A DNA stretch of 64,000 nt, from contig DF237061.1 in NCBI GenBank assembly GCA_000708835.1, positions 62,001 to 126,000 on the forward strand, given 5' to 3'. Positions 32,701-54,000 of the stretch are shown here, piece by piece; position 1 is the first letter of the stretch, and every line of letters begins with the position of its first letter. This stretch comes from Klebsormidium nitens (taxonomy: Eukaryota > Streptophyta > Klebsormidiophyceae > Klebsormidiales > Klebsormidiaceae). Made by a program: the position numbers and the translations under genes. The notes beneath the pieces were generated by a model that ran no database searches, was not told the DNA's origin, and saw nothing but the letters and a program-made list of their open reading frames with translations.

Positions 32701-33012
32701 CTATTAATCATGCAATGGTACTAGAGACATTTTCACACGCACCTGCAGCTTCCTTGCGGTCTCATCATTCAGCTCAAAGAAAACCCTCTGTGTTTCATCT
32801 TCTTCACCCGTCCCCAATGTGCCACTGCTCAGCTTCCTCTGGAGCCACTTGGCAGCGAGGACTTTCAGGAGGCTACGATTCGGTCTTGCAACAGACCTTC
32901 GCACTGCAGAGATCGCCTCCTCCAGTGACCAATGCCTACCACTGTTGATGAGTTCGGTGAGATAAGCCTCGATTGCTGACATATGGCCATCATCATCACC
33001 CGCTTCTGCCAT
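23762..33012 (-). CDS. Large acidic low-complexity protein of unknown function
   Basis: I do not recognise this protein. Exons read on the minus strand: 32743-33012 (ATG; MAEAGDDDGHMSAIEAYLTE), 31825-31905, 31248-31451, 30869-30949, 30344-30481, 29674-29919, 29038-29226, 28265-28513, 26786-27772, 26478-26519, 26088-26192, 25245-25469, 24736-24957, 24341-24490 and 23762-23926 (TAA). Together they give about 1,117 aa. Every exon length is a multiple of three and every intron is phase 0. The N-terminal 90 residues look helical and folded. Exon 31248-31451 has a folded-looking segment with CDECLEFLSQNG. The rest is acidic, rich in Gly, Ala, Glu, Ser and Pro, with an Ala/Glu coiled coil near EAAAREQAAAAKEQQ. 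Exons 28265-28513 and 29038-29226 share PPQGVEP and are duplicates. The early junctions are less certain; another possible exon is 32373-32500, but its phase does not fit. Confidence 0.65.
30342..30347 (-). other. GC-AG intron donor
   Basis: On the minus strand exon 30344-30481 ends CTGCTCAG and the intron begins GCAAGC, the usual form of the rare GC donor. No GT donor nearby keeps the frame, and the next exon (29674-29919) joins in phase. Confidence 0.7.
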
Positions 33013-35009
33013 GATTAGCTTGCAGTCTGCTTTCGTGGCTTGACCTCTGGGGACTGTTGAAACAGAGCTTTGCCTGAATACTTGGTCTCCACCTCACATC
33101 AATTCTATGGAAGACAACCAGCGGCGGCGGTTACTAAAGGACTACCTTGCTTTGGGAGTTGAAATGCAGCATACTTTGCACGTGTGGCCACTCAAGTCTG
33201 AACAAAACGGCTTCTCATACTTGTCTACATGGATGGGTTGCAACTGCAGGAGCAAGAGCCAACAGCCGCGTATGACCGTGACTTGGTAGTGAGTTGTGAC
33301 ACATAGAAACTCTGATGGCTAAAGAGATTCTGCAGGCTCTACATTGCGCGTCAATCAGGGCCTTCTGCTCAATCTGCTCCCTCTGATCGCACCTCTTGGT
33401 CACAACTTCAACTTCAAGTGACAAGGTGGACACGGGTCGCGACGAGCCTAGGTAATACATTTGCTGTGAATAGGCACGTACTGCCACATTATCGATGTTA
33501 CTCGTGGGGTAATCTTCAGACATAGGGCTTATTTACTCGGACATTTTCTTGGATCTCCCGTCTCACACTGCACGCCTCTTTCTCCGTTGTGGGGATCCCT
33601 CAGGATTCTCCTGATCCTTTTTTTTGTATATAGAATTTGTAAGAGCAACCCTGTGCAGAGAATTTGATATGGTGGAGTGGTACGCCACAATGGAGATTCA
33701 GAAGCCGTAACGACGTCGGTTCGAGCACGGTATTCCGCAGGACAAGTCCTGCGCAGGATACGTCCTGCTTCAGGATCTCAGTTGACCGAATCCTGGCCCC
33801 GCTCAAATCTACGTTTTGTGCCCTTTTTCTTGCTGGCACTCGTGGAGTTGTCCATTTTTGTGGAGAACAGAAAACATCATGGCGCGTTCCATAACGAATG
33901 AATGTACCTACATGCCAAGGCCCAATACCGTAGTAGTATTTGAATGCATGATGACAGATAGCGTATGGGATCAGGACATATAGCTTATATAGCAGTGCTC
34001 AAGCACTATAGTGACCAGGGCCGAAGGAATGAAGCTTCATTCTTTCTTCATGTTCAATTTAAGGCTGTGATAAGGGCGATATTGCAGGGTGCTCTTGACA
34101 GCTGAACGCGACATGGTTTGGAGGAAGTCTAATGTGCAAGCGCGACATGCGCGCGCTTGAAGTAGTATTGTGTATCCCTGTCATATCCGCGGGCCTTCTG
34201 CATGATGCGTGGAATGTGGCGCTAATATCATTTACATGATGGTCGATCTTTACTAGGCTGTACTTATGTTGCCGAGAGGCTCAGATAGAAGCCGGATCAT
34301 GAATTTAGCGACAACCCGGGTTTCAAGATGAGCATATACGTATGCCGCCATGCATGCAATCTTCTACTGTTTGAAATTGTGTGAACACCATACGATTGTT
34401 CAGCTCATTAATCATGTGGAAAGAGGACGTTCGTACACTTTGCAATCACACACTTCGCATGCAAGAGTCGTTTAAGTATTAGTGAAATGAATTCGAAACA
34501 AGATCGACGGAACCTTCCATGTTGTGGTTAAAGATGTTGGCGAACCTGCTTTTACCTAAGGAACTGCGCAAAAATCCGTAAGTTGTTCTAATTGGCGACC
34601 GCCACACATCATTGATGCGTCAAGTGCTTCAAGCAGCTAGAAGATCCGTGGAGCTTGCTTACTTGTGCCGACCACTCCGAATGGTCCTCATACTGAATTA
34701 TCAAGCACAGCTGTTGGAAGTCGACAAAGAGACACTCGGCTGCGTCCAACTTAAGCAACGAAGTTTTCAGGTCGCAAATGACATACAATGCGAAGAACAA
34801 CCACGAATGACAGATGCGTCCTTATCACTAAAGCAGGAAGGAAGCTTAAGCAGTTGGGATCCGGAGCATCAGCAGAGCGGCAGCCTCAAACTGCATCTTC
34901 CAAGGCGGAAATTGGCATCAGTTTCTCGTGGCAAGAGCGACTATGATGGCAACTCAGCTTACAGAACACAATTCAGCAATGCGCCGAAACAAACCATTCC
35001 GACAGTCTT
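33013..35009. other. Intergenic between xylulokinase and the acidic-protein gene
   Basis: No gene is recognised. Both strands are broken by stops. Near 33735-33780 four short related units (AGGACAAGTCCTG, CAGGATACGTCCTG, CAGGATCTC) form a small imperfect palindromic cluster. The region between 33900 and 34560 is AT-rich and featureless. Confidence 0.45.
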
Positions 35010-43726
<8,717 letters not shown>

Positions 43727-45093
43727 GGTTTCAAAAGGGCGAGTCTTCTCGCAAGCTTTTCAGCTGTTCCAATTAGTGCAATTTCAATCCATGTTTTTGC
43801 CCACATGCATTGCCTCCTCTAGCTCGAGCAGGCTAGAAACTAGTGTGGCGCAAAAACCTTCTCAAATGCTAGAAATCACGGCTCCAACGAACCGTCCGAT
43901 CACAGTCGAACATCGGACGGACGGCTGCGAAGAAACATCCCTCAGTGCCAGGCCATGCCTCGCCACTGCTGGCAGTCACCATTGCCCCAAAAACTGGCAA
44001 AAGTCGTGAAATTGGTCATGAAGCCATTGGGCCTGAAGTTGAATGTAGGCGCCGCATTCGAACACGTACGCATGCTAATACAGCAATTCCCAGCTTGCAA
44101 CTAGCAACTCTTTCAATAGAAATTGTACTAGCCAGAGACCAACATGAACTCGAATCAAAGTGTACGCCGCCGGCGGGCCTGGCCATGATTGCCTTGCTCA
44201 TCAGCCACAACGGTATCTGAATGTTGCGTGTGTCGTTCGATATATGATGTTACCGACACATGGCTCAAATATATGAGCCATGCATCTTCAATCAAATAGT
44301 ACGTACCGTATTGATCATGATGATGACATAAGCGGTGCCAACATCTCTTCGAGTCTCTTGCAAGATGATGGTGCATTCATGTACGTGCGCGAACATCATT
44401 GTCAGGCAGAGAGTGACAATGTCAATTTTAGACGCGGTTCTTTGATAAATCCTTGAGTGGGCGGCCCACGTGTACAAATGTTAGGGCCTTACATTCATGC
44501 TTCGACGTGAGTTGCCCATATGCATGAATGCACCGAGCTTGCATGCAGGCTTAGTTAGCACGGCAGCCAAGCTGGGCTGGCAGGCTCGATTGCTCGCAAG
44601 GTCTATATGCCAATGGCCGGGTCCTGGGTAGACTCTTGTTTTGATTCCTGGTCGGGCCTATCGACCTGACCGTATCAGCACATATAACCACGAGCACATG
44701 CTTGAAGAAATGTGATGGGCGTCCTCTCGTCGATTGCGAGGATGCATGAGCGAAGATTCTAGGACCCGTTCATGAGAAGGTAGCATTGTGATTGGGATCG
44801 TGAGAGAAACCTTGGGAACCTACTCCTCAGGGATGCGACAATGAGTTGAGGACAGCAGGAAAGCAAAGTACGCAGTTGGAGTGGGTTCCTCTAACATGCC
44901 AGTAACCAAGCTTCTTGCAGACTCTGGCCATCCTTGGACAAACTCACTGTCTCTTGTATCTCCTTGAGTGCACTATAAGTACATACCTGTACACCTTCTC
45001 GTGTCTTTATCTGCTCATCACTGGGTCATACACATAATACAGCTGACTTGCATAGGATGTGCCAAGCGCGTCTCGCCGGAAGGGTTGAGAGCT
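43727..45093. other. Intergenic between xylose isomerase and xylulokinase
   Basis: This 1.37-kb spacer holds the 3' flank of xylose isomerase and the presumed promoter of xylulokinase. It is AT-rich with no open frame that resembles a protein. There is a CATGCATG-rich stretch near 44515-44545. I see no clear TATA box or terminator. Confidence 0.5.
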
Positions 45094-48000
45094 TTACAGC
45101 TCGGTTCTACCAGATTCCGAACCTACGGGTTGCGCCTCAGCCTCGTGGATGAAGGGGCCGGAAACGAAGGTCTGCAGAATGACCTCGGCAAGTTCCTGCG
45201 AGACAACAGGAGGCACGTCTAATTGACTTGCAGCTTCTAGAAAGGACCACTGGTTAGTTACCCGAAGATGCTGTTTGCTTAAACGCTGTTTATTGACGGC
45301 TCCCTAAGGCGAAGAGAGGATGCCTTACATCCAACTAATCTGTTCGCCAAGACCGCCAGTCCTTCGCATTCCGTAATCCACATCCGGCTAACAGATTGTG
45401 ACTGGGCCGTATACAGTCAACAACTTCAGAAGTGCTTCCCTGGACGAGACACATTTGCTGAACACGGTACCCATACTCGTTTTCGACGTACTCATAGAAC
45501 CTGGCAAGCTTTTTCTCACTCCAAAATGGTTGCGTGTCAAAGATTCCACATACGGTTGTATGTCTGCAAGAGAAGGTTGGGCAGACCCCACGAAATGTTA
45601 TACTTTCCGTATGTTTCCAATATTTGTCCGCTTGTAGGGGAAGTCATTTTTAGTATGTTGAAATGCTACTTAATTCAAACAGCGGGAACTTCATCTCACC
45701 TCTTTGCCTGAAAAGGTGAGGTCGTCCAGCGTCAGCTGCTCGGCCGCCTTGGCCAGGTCCTCCAGGCTCACCGTGCCCGCCTGCACCAACCAGAAAGCGC
45801 CACGTCAGCAAAAGTGAGGCTGACCCACTATGTCAACGGGGTTGTTTCTTCTTGCCGCTGTTGACGCTCAAATCCTCGCTTTGTCCGTAGGCATTGTTCG
45901 ATGAAAGTAAGCCACACCTGCCGTCATAATCAACAAAAGATTCTCGATAACGAGGACAGGAGCCATTGCATGCTTTGTATACAAGCCTGGACACTCGTAT
46001 TCTGCGTCCATTGAAGCCGGCAGCTTTTCCAAATAACAGTTCTGAAAGACGGAACCGCAAGGTACAAAAGTCGGAGGGGCGGGTGAGGCACGCACCTCGA
46101 TCTTGGCCCCCAGCCCAGTCCATCCCGCATACCGCTTCTGCACCAGCTTCTCCAAGGCCCCATCCTGCGGTAAAACACTTTGTTTTTTGAGCGACCTCGT
46201 CGAGGAGCATAAACAATTGTCCTAGTGTCTCGCGGGCTCTCTCACGCTCGCACTGATTGTTAGCGATGCGTTTGAAGGTGATAAGCACATAGCGGTTATC
46301 ACCCTGCTCCACCGCGCTGTAGCAAATGCTCCTGAAGAAGACTCAGACGCGAGGACGATGAAAGCATTGCAAACGAGAAGGAAGACGAAACCAGAATGAA
46401 CGGACTCAAAGCTGCAGGGAGGACGATGATGCAAGGGCGGCTTCTGTGTGCTGATCGGTAAACATAGAAAATGCCGTCACTGGGCGGCTTAATGGCGAGC
46501 CAGAAGCGCTACGTACTTGACCAGGCTGACAAAATGAACCTCATCGTACGAGCTTTAGGGGTAAAGAACATGAGTGCATGCGCGGGCGCGCCAAACAGGA
46601 TTCACAAGCGACTTAACTTTCGAGAGAATGTTTAAAAGGCTGTACCTCGACAATCTTGGCAGCCACCCGGAGCCCCCGTGCGAGCGCATCCATCCCCGAG
46701 ATGTGGCCGATGAACAGGTCCTCGACGTCGATGCTCTCTCGCCGCCTGAGGACACGTGTCAAATTGTCACAAAGTTACAACTTATCTGCATTTTTGTATA
46801 CTTGACGTCATTGCGCCCTTTGAACAGTCTACCCGGAAACAATTTGCTCTTCCGCCCCACCATTGAGCGCCTGAAGAGTGATTCAGATCAATTTGCCTGT
46901 CGTTTTGTCTTCCTAGGACGTTCGGGCTTCGTCATGACAAGCTTGCTCGCGAAACTACGTTACAGCGCACAGCTGTTAACAAGCTTTCACAGAAAAGCTC
47001 AGTCTGACACTTGACTGACCCAGCTTTGTCATGTAAGCGGTGTGAAAGAGACTATAATCTGTCACTGCTGAACTACAACAGGGAAGCTGGTGTTAAAAGC
47101 AATCCCGCCGGCAAATGCCGGCCAAGTACTAACGACGCGCTCTGCAGACTCGTTTCGTACATGAAATACGACAGCAAGGGCGCTGCGCCTGAGCACTGCG
47201 AAAAAAACTCACAGCTTCGCGTCGAAGTTGATCCCTCCAGGCGCCAAGCCTCCCTGCAGAAGAAGAAGAGGGGTCTGTGTCAAACCAAGTCCTGCGCATG
47301 CTTCAGGGCTTGGCTGCTATGCTTGGCTGCTTTTGACCGTGGAATTGGAGCCTGAAAGATTCACAGCGCTCGTAGCAGCAGTTCTCGACCGAGCGGAAAC
47401 ATGCCACTTGCGATTTTGACAACGCGGAGAACAGATATTGAAATCCAGAGAGCAGGCTTGTTCCATAAAGCTTGAGAGCAGAGAGCGAGTGGCAGCGGTC
47501 AGCTTCTAAGCACTTTCGAAAACCAAAGAGCAAAACCTCGCAGCAAAGCCTGCGAGCCCTAGCCGAAGACCGTACTCTCCTTCAACGATCATACTCCACA
47601 AACCTGCTTGACGGTGTTGTCCGTGGTTAACCTAGCTTCAGCTCGAACGAAAATGCGAGATAAACGGTTGCAGAATGTCATAGTATACCCAAGCATTCAG
47701 GCTTGAGCTTTTCAAACCAACTGATTCCTTTTGCAAAAGAGCTCGGTCCTTACATTCCTGATGATCGCCAGTCCCACGAGCGCCGCCTCAGTCGGGTCCG
47801 TCAGGAACTGGTCTGTGTCCCAACCTGCAGAAAAGTGGATTTGGGTTGATCAACTCTTGATATATCCAGATAAGCAGAATGATGATCAGGAAACTGATTG
47901 TAAAAGGCGCCATAGTCTCAAAAAGTGAGTGCCTGTTTTCAGCTCTGAAGTGCTGCAAATCGAGAACCGTGTCCGCGCAAGTAGTTTTACCCGCTGCTTC

Positions 48001-51000
48001 ATCCTGCGTACAAGCTCAGGGGAGATAATTCAGGTCTACTTGACGCGGAAATGTTTCACCTTGTCTTATGAAGATAAGCATGCAACGACGCAGAAGGTCG
48101 GGGAACCCCAGTCACATGAACTCGTGAAAATACTCCTCTTGCTAATGCATAGTCTGAAAACACGAGCTTTGCTTGCTCGAGCGCCAAGGTATATGATTCT
48201 CCCTGGACACTCTGAAAGCGAACACGAGGAAGTAGACAAGAGCTTGAAGAAATTCTGCAACCCGAATGCGCTCGCCATGTTGACTAAGAATAGTCTCGGA
48301 TTACAGCCTCCGTCAACCACCCACAGCCGCTTTCTAGGTCGTCAGACCTTTCGTTTGAGCCTCATCAGAAGGACTAATGAGACTTTGCGTACCAGTCTGC
48401 GCGTCCCCGGTATTGGCGTCGATGTTCCCCAGCTTGCCGTTGATGCGGGAGAACTCCAGCTCGTGGAAGCAGCTGCTTCAAACAACGAAACGACGTCACC
48501 TATCCAGTTTAAGGTTCGTGATAACCTACTTAACTGCGGTGACAGTATAATCTACCCTTACAGGGTCGTTGGTGCTAGCAACTCCGGAAATCTCTGCTCT
48601 CATCAGCGCAATACCTGTTCATCGATTGGAAAGTAAGCCAGGGCAAGTGCACGGCTGCAGAAGACCTGAAGCCGTACAAAAGGAGGTACGCCTTTTCAAG
48701 CTTGCGTTTGGTGCCATCGTGACTTGAATTGGATGGTTAATATTTTGATTTGTCTCAAGACGAGCCTGCCAATCAAGACGTTTTTGAAACGTCTAGTTTG
48801 TTTGAGAGCACTCGGTCTGGCTTTACGCCCAGTCCAGCTTAGTCGTACAAAATGCAGAAAGCTAGAAGATACAAGGACAGGGTCCTTACCTGTGACCAGC
48901 CAAGGTTGCGTGGTTGCACTCAATATTCAGCTTGAACTCGTCTGCATAGACGACACGCGTAGAAATTTCAAAATCATGACGATAAAGCCAGGATGAACAG
49001 CCTATTGAAGCTTGTGTTTGAACAACTATCCTCTTCTGCTGGGCGCCAGTGCGTTAAACTTAGGCCCCGTTTGAAAGAGCAGCTTTCAGAGGGACCAGCA
49101 GTTGCAGAGAATCTAGCAAATGACCAGTGATATTGAATCCTCGGTCTATGCTTCCTTATGTTTGTTTCTTGCGCAGCCAGACCCGTGTTTTCAAGGCCAC
49201 AGGCAGGAAAGAATGCGTCTAAACAGCTGTCCCTCGGTGGAAATCTGTGGGCAAACTTTGGCAGAAGCGTTCCAATTGGATCAAGCTGAAACGGCTATCG
49301 CAGAGACGCTGGAATATTGGAACGGAGGAACTGAAAGGGATTGGAAACAAAACACGGAACCTGAAAACTCACCTCCCAGACCGTAGTGCTCCAAAAAGCC
49401 GATGGTTGTGGCCGCATCCCAGTCGTACCTGGGGCGTAACGGAACAGGAATTGCTTTGTACGTCCAGATGACATCGCACGTAAAGTGCTCCTTGATGTGA
49501 AGGGAGGCATTCATATTAAGCAGACTGGGGGAAATTCCGGTAGATTCAAGCACCTCACCCCTTCCTTATGAATGTCGATCGACGTCGACTCCGGAAACGA
49601 GGAACGAGAGTCAAGTCCTTGTACAGATTTGCGAGTTGGGTGAAGCAGCCAGTGGCGTCCGTATTCAAATTGAGCAATATGAGCAAGTTTGAAGTTGACA
49701 AATCTCATCTCCTTCTCATGGTGCGGAAAGGCCAAAAACCTCAAATCTGGTCCTCGATTAAATGAAAGTTTTCACCGGATAGACAAAATAAAGGTACGCT
49801 TTATTAAAGAAGGAGCAGGAACAGGGTATGGTAGGGGCAGGTATGGCAAGGGCAGTATGGCAATTGAACGCAATGGGTTGAAAGCAGACGAGAACCAGAT
49901 CGCAATCGAGGCCGAAAACAAGAAGCACAAGAGGCGGACGGGACTCACTGGTGCTTGGTGGGTTCCTGGGGTTTCGGCTCGAGCAGCAGCGTCCCTAACA
50001 AAGCAAGGAACAGCGTCAGACTCAGCAACTAGTTGGCGAAATGCGTTTTCCGAGAACAACCTAAACGCGCTCTGAGAACCTAACTGATCGTAGGAGTCTA
50101 CATGAAGGCATATACAAAATGAAACCGTGGGTAAAGTTGGCTGGGTCGCTCACCGTTGAAGCCAATCTTCTTCTTGTGCTCTGCAGCGAGTCGCAGGAAA
50201 AGCGCCTGCAAGAGGACAAAGACCGTCAACTTCTCGTGTCATGATCTGCCTTTTGCTCCGTCAGGGATGAGCACGTTTGCAAGTGAAAACCTCGTAAAGC
50301 TCTTCCCAATATCAGATCACTATTACATGGACTACTTTTATGTACACCCAAGCTCTCACGTTCCCTCATCTTCGCCAAATCCACTCACAGCCAAAGGTTG
50401 CTCCAAGATATGGACGAGTAAAACAAGTTCAAAGCGTCACGACTCTCCCGTTTCTTCACCTCCAAATGGAATATGCGAAACAAGACCTGCGACCCCGGCA
50501 ACTAGAGCTCACCATATGATCCAGCTCCTTCTTCAGGTCGGTCGTCAGAAGCGTCTGGTACCCCTCCCGGCCCCCCCAGAAGACGTAGTTCTCGCCCCCG
50601 AGCTTTTTCGTCACCTGCAGCAAGCCAGCGACATGTAAGCAATACTCAATAGAATCACACGAAAACAAATCTGTGAAAAATATCGTCCATGAAAATCAAG
50701 GAGAACAGCACCACGTGTTGGCCAAGTACAAGAAATCCGTCGTGAATGGACGACATTTCCTGACGCACCAACGGCAGCTTTCTAAGTAGATGCATGTTAA
50801 GGAGGGAGCATGTGGACCAGGGGATTGTTTCACCAACCATACCGGAGAACAGACAGTTTCCAAATTGCTTACGGTTATTGTATCGCAACGAACACCGAGT
50901 GCAGGCGTGTAGTTGATGAATGGAGCCAATTTGCAGCTACTCCACCTTCGACCAGTGCCAAAAAAAACGCACACTTGGACTCAGAGACTTATTGGCTGAT

Positions 51001-54000
51001 GGTGCGGGCAGACATGAACGAAGACATAAGTTTTGGGCCTTGTGGACTAAGGAGTCCGCCTCCAAGCGGGCTTACCTCCAAGCACTTCTTCACTTGAGCA
51101 GCAGCGACTGCGAACACCCGGGCGTCGGGGCTGCGAGCAGCAAGGCCGGGTCAGAAACAAGAGGTCTACAGCCTTTCGAAACGGCGCTCTGCGCGTTAGG
51201 AAGCGTGACTAAGCATGCAATCAAGAACCAGCAAGTAACAAGAATACTCTAAGCGGGGTGGTCAAGACGTGCCCTAATAATACAGAAAAAGCACCAATAC
51301 AATCTAGAACCAGCAAGTTACAGACTAATCTCGAATTAAGCGGGGTAGTCAAGCGGGGTACTCTCGCAGCACCGCCCTCTTCGAAGCAAGCGCCATACTT
51401 TCGCAGGATGAGAGCGTCAGCAGATACAAAGCAGCTACGTCTCATTGGGGCCCTCTGCGCATAACAGGTACTTGAGCTTGCAAGGAAAGAGCGCGAAGAC
51501 AATAAAGTCGAGGCAGAGAGTATGTTCTCTTCTCTTCGACATCTAGAAGCGATATTACAGCCCAGATTTCCCTGTGCTGCTCACCTACTTGCGGCGCCCT
51601 GCGCATAGCGCGGGTGCTTAAAGAGCTGCACAGGCTTCGAAAGAATCGCGCAACCACAGAACAAGCGACTCACATCCCCATTTTCAAGAGACAGAAAAGA
51701 TCAAGAACTAGGTTTTGCAGCGTCCCCACCTAGTTGCGGCGCCCTGTGCGTAGCGCGGGTGCTTGAAGAGCTGCGCAGTGCCCCAGAGCGGGTGAATGTC
51801 GGTGCCCTTCTGCAGCGAAAGCGCCAAGTCGACCACCTGGTCGAACATCTCGTTCGTCTCCTGCAGAATGGAAACGATGAATTCTTCGAGAAGTTGCGGG
51901 ACGCTAGTATTAAATGATTTACGAGGAGGATCAATGGAGAAATGCGGTCCAACACCCAATCGAAGTATGTATTCGTGTCCTACAGTTTCTGAAAAGTTCT
52001 GTGGCTTGAAAGAAACGGCAAAGTAGAGTATCCACAGAGATATGCGAAGGGGAAATGAAACTGAAGGCACCCAGTACCGCTGCCTTGTCCTCGCAAGAGC
52101 GCCTTGGGCATAGCTGGTTTGAAGGTGGTACAATACAGGTTTACGCTTGGCAGTGTATCGGCCTGAACTTGATTGCGGGGGCAAAAAGGAACACAAAAGG
52201 GAACACAACTCGACGGCTACAAACGAAGAAATAACATTACCATTCCGTTCGTTTCTACCAAGAACGTGACTAACGGATTTCGATTGTTAACTTCGAGAGC
52301 AAGAGACTAGCTTGGGCTTCGACTTAGAACTCTGATCCTGAACCTTTAAAAGAGCAGCCACCGGAGGGGTCTTCCCTCAGAAAGAGGGATCACTTTTTCG
52401 TAATTAAAAAAAGCCCTGGGGTAAGCGGTTGACGGCCAAGGTGCAATGGGCCATTGAAAAACGAAGAAACGAAAGCAGCCCAAACCGCGGACAATGGGTG
52501 GCAAGACCAATAAACCGGGCTTACCTCGAGAGTGCGCCCTTCTGGGGAGATGTCCCGGTCGTGGAAGCACCACAGGTTCACGCCCAGCTTCTTCAAGAAC
52601 TCGAAGTTGGCGCGCACTGCAAAGACAATCGGAATACCTTCGGGCTATGACTCTTCGAGACCGAAAGATCGAATGTAGCCCACAAAATTCTAGCTCTAAA
52701 CGCTGATGCCCAGTTGGGCCGCTCGCCATCGATCGAAGCTTCGTCTCTGATGAACTGCCCACATCGCCGTGTCCGCACACTAGTAAAAAGGAGAGGGTTG
52801 CAATCCTCAAGAAAAACGGGTCTTCTTGCATCACTAGTTCGATGGGATAATAATCAGCAATTTGGCAAACGCTTTGACAATCCGGTTCTCTGACGAAGTC
52901 ATTTCAACAGCTGTATTCAGCAACACAAAACCCAACAACGAGGACTTGATCTGCCCACAAACGCCACCAGATCATCCATTCTCAATGACACAAACGTGCA
53001 AACGAGCAAGGAATGGAAAGGTGACGAATTCTTGGTGATAGCCGCCTCTAACGTCTGTGGTCGGTCCACTCTGACCATTTTACTCGGTCGGTTGTAGCAG
53101 GCAACACGAGAAAGAAACTTGGGAACCAACACTCTGCCTGCCAGCAAAGACCATCAAAACATCCACCTAAACGGACCACACAGAAAAGAAACTTGGAAAG
53201 ATGAGCCACCTACTCCTGGTGAAGGCCGCCTCGAGCGTCTCTATCCGGCCTCTATAGAGTGTATCTGTCGGCTGTAGAAAAATCACAGCCAGAGATCCGG
53301 GACTTTACAAAGTTCACCAAATGAAAACGACGGGACACACACACGACAGCTGGAATGCTTTTACACGAAAGGACGCATACACTCGACTCAGAAGACTACT
53401 TATTCGAAACGACGCACATACACAAACAAAATAGAAATGGTAGGCGACGAACTTCTAGTAAAGGCCGTCTCGAGCGTCTCTGTACCGTCGTCCCAGGGCC
53501 ACTGCCGGGTCGGCGATCCGAAGGGGTCTGAGCCGTCGCCACGGAAACTGTGCCAGAACGCGACGCTGAAACGCAGCCAGTCCTGCAAGCAGAAGCGGGT
53601 CCTTGTATATTGGACAGACTTTTGAGCTATTTGGAAGCATTGTCCAATTCTTGTGTACTGTGACGGACACAGACAAAAACGACTTGGTATTGGGCCGAGG
53701 GAATCCGCTGCCTTTCATAACTCGTACAAATAATTGTAGAATATGGAGTAAACCCATCGAAGCTGATGACATATGGACGTCAATGAGCCAAAAGCATTCA
53801 ACGCCTAAGCCAAAAGTATGCTACGGCTTAGTAGACCTGAAATTTGAGAAAATTATATCCGCAGAGCTCTCAACGCACTAAGGGGCGAGCCTACCTTCAT
53901 TTTCCCCCCCAGGATTTCCTCTTCTGCGTTGTAGTACTTGTACGCCAGTGGGTTGCGACTGTAAGGGCCCTGCGGAAAAAAAACACGCCAGATTATCAAC

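Noticed and set aside
47929-48636. 235-aa open frame on the plus strand
   Set aside because: It overlaps xylose isomerase exon 48393-48472 in antisense and otherwise intron; composition is not protein-like.
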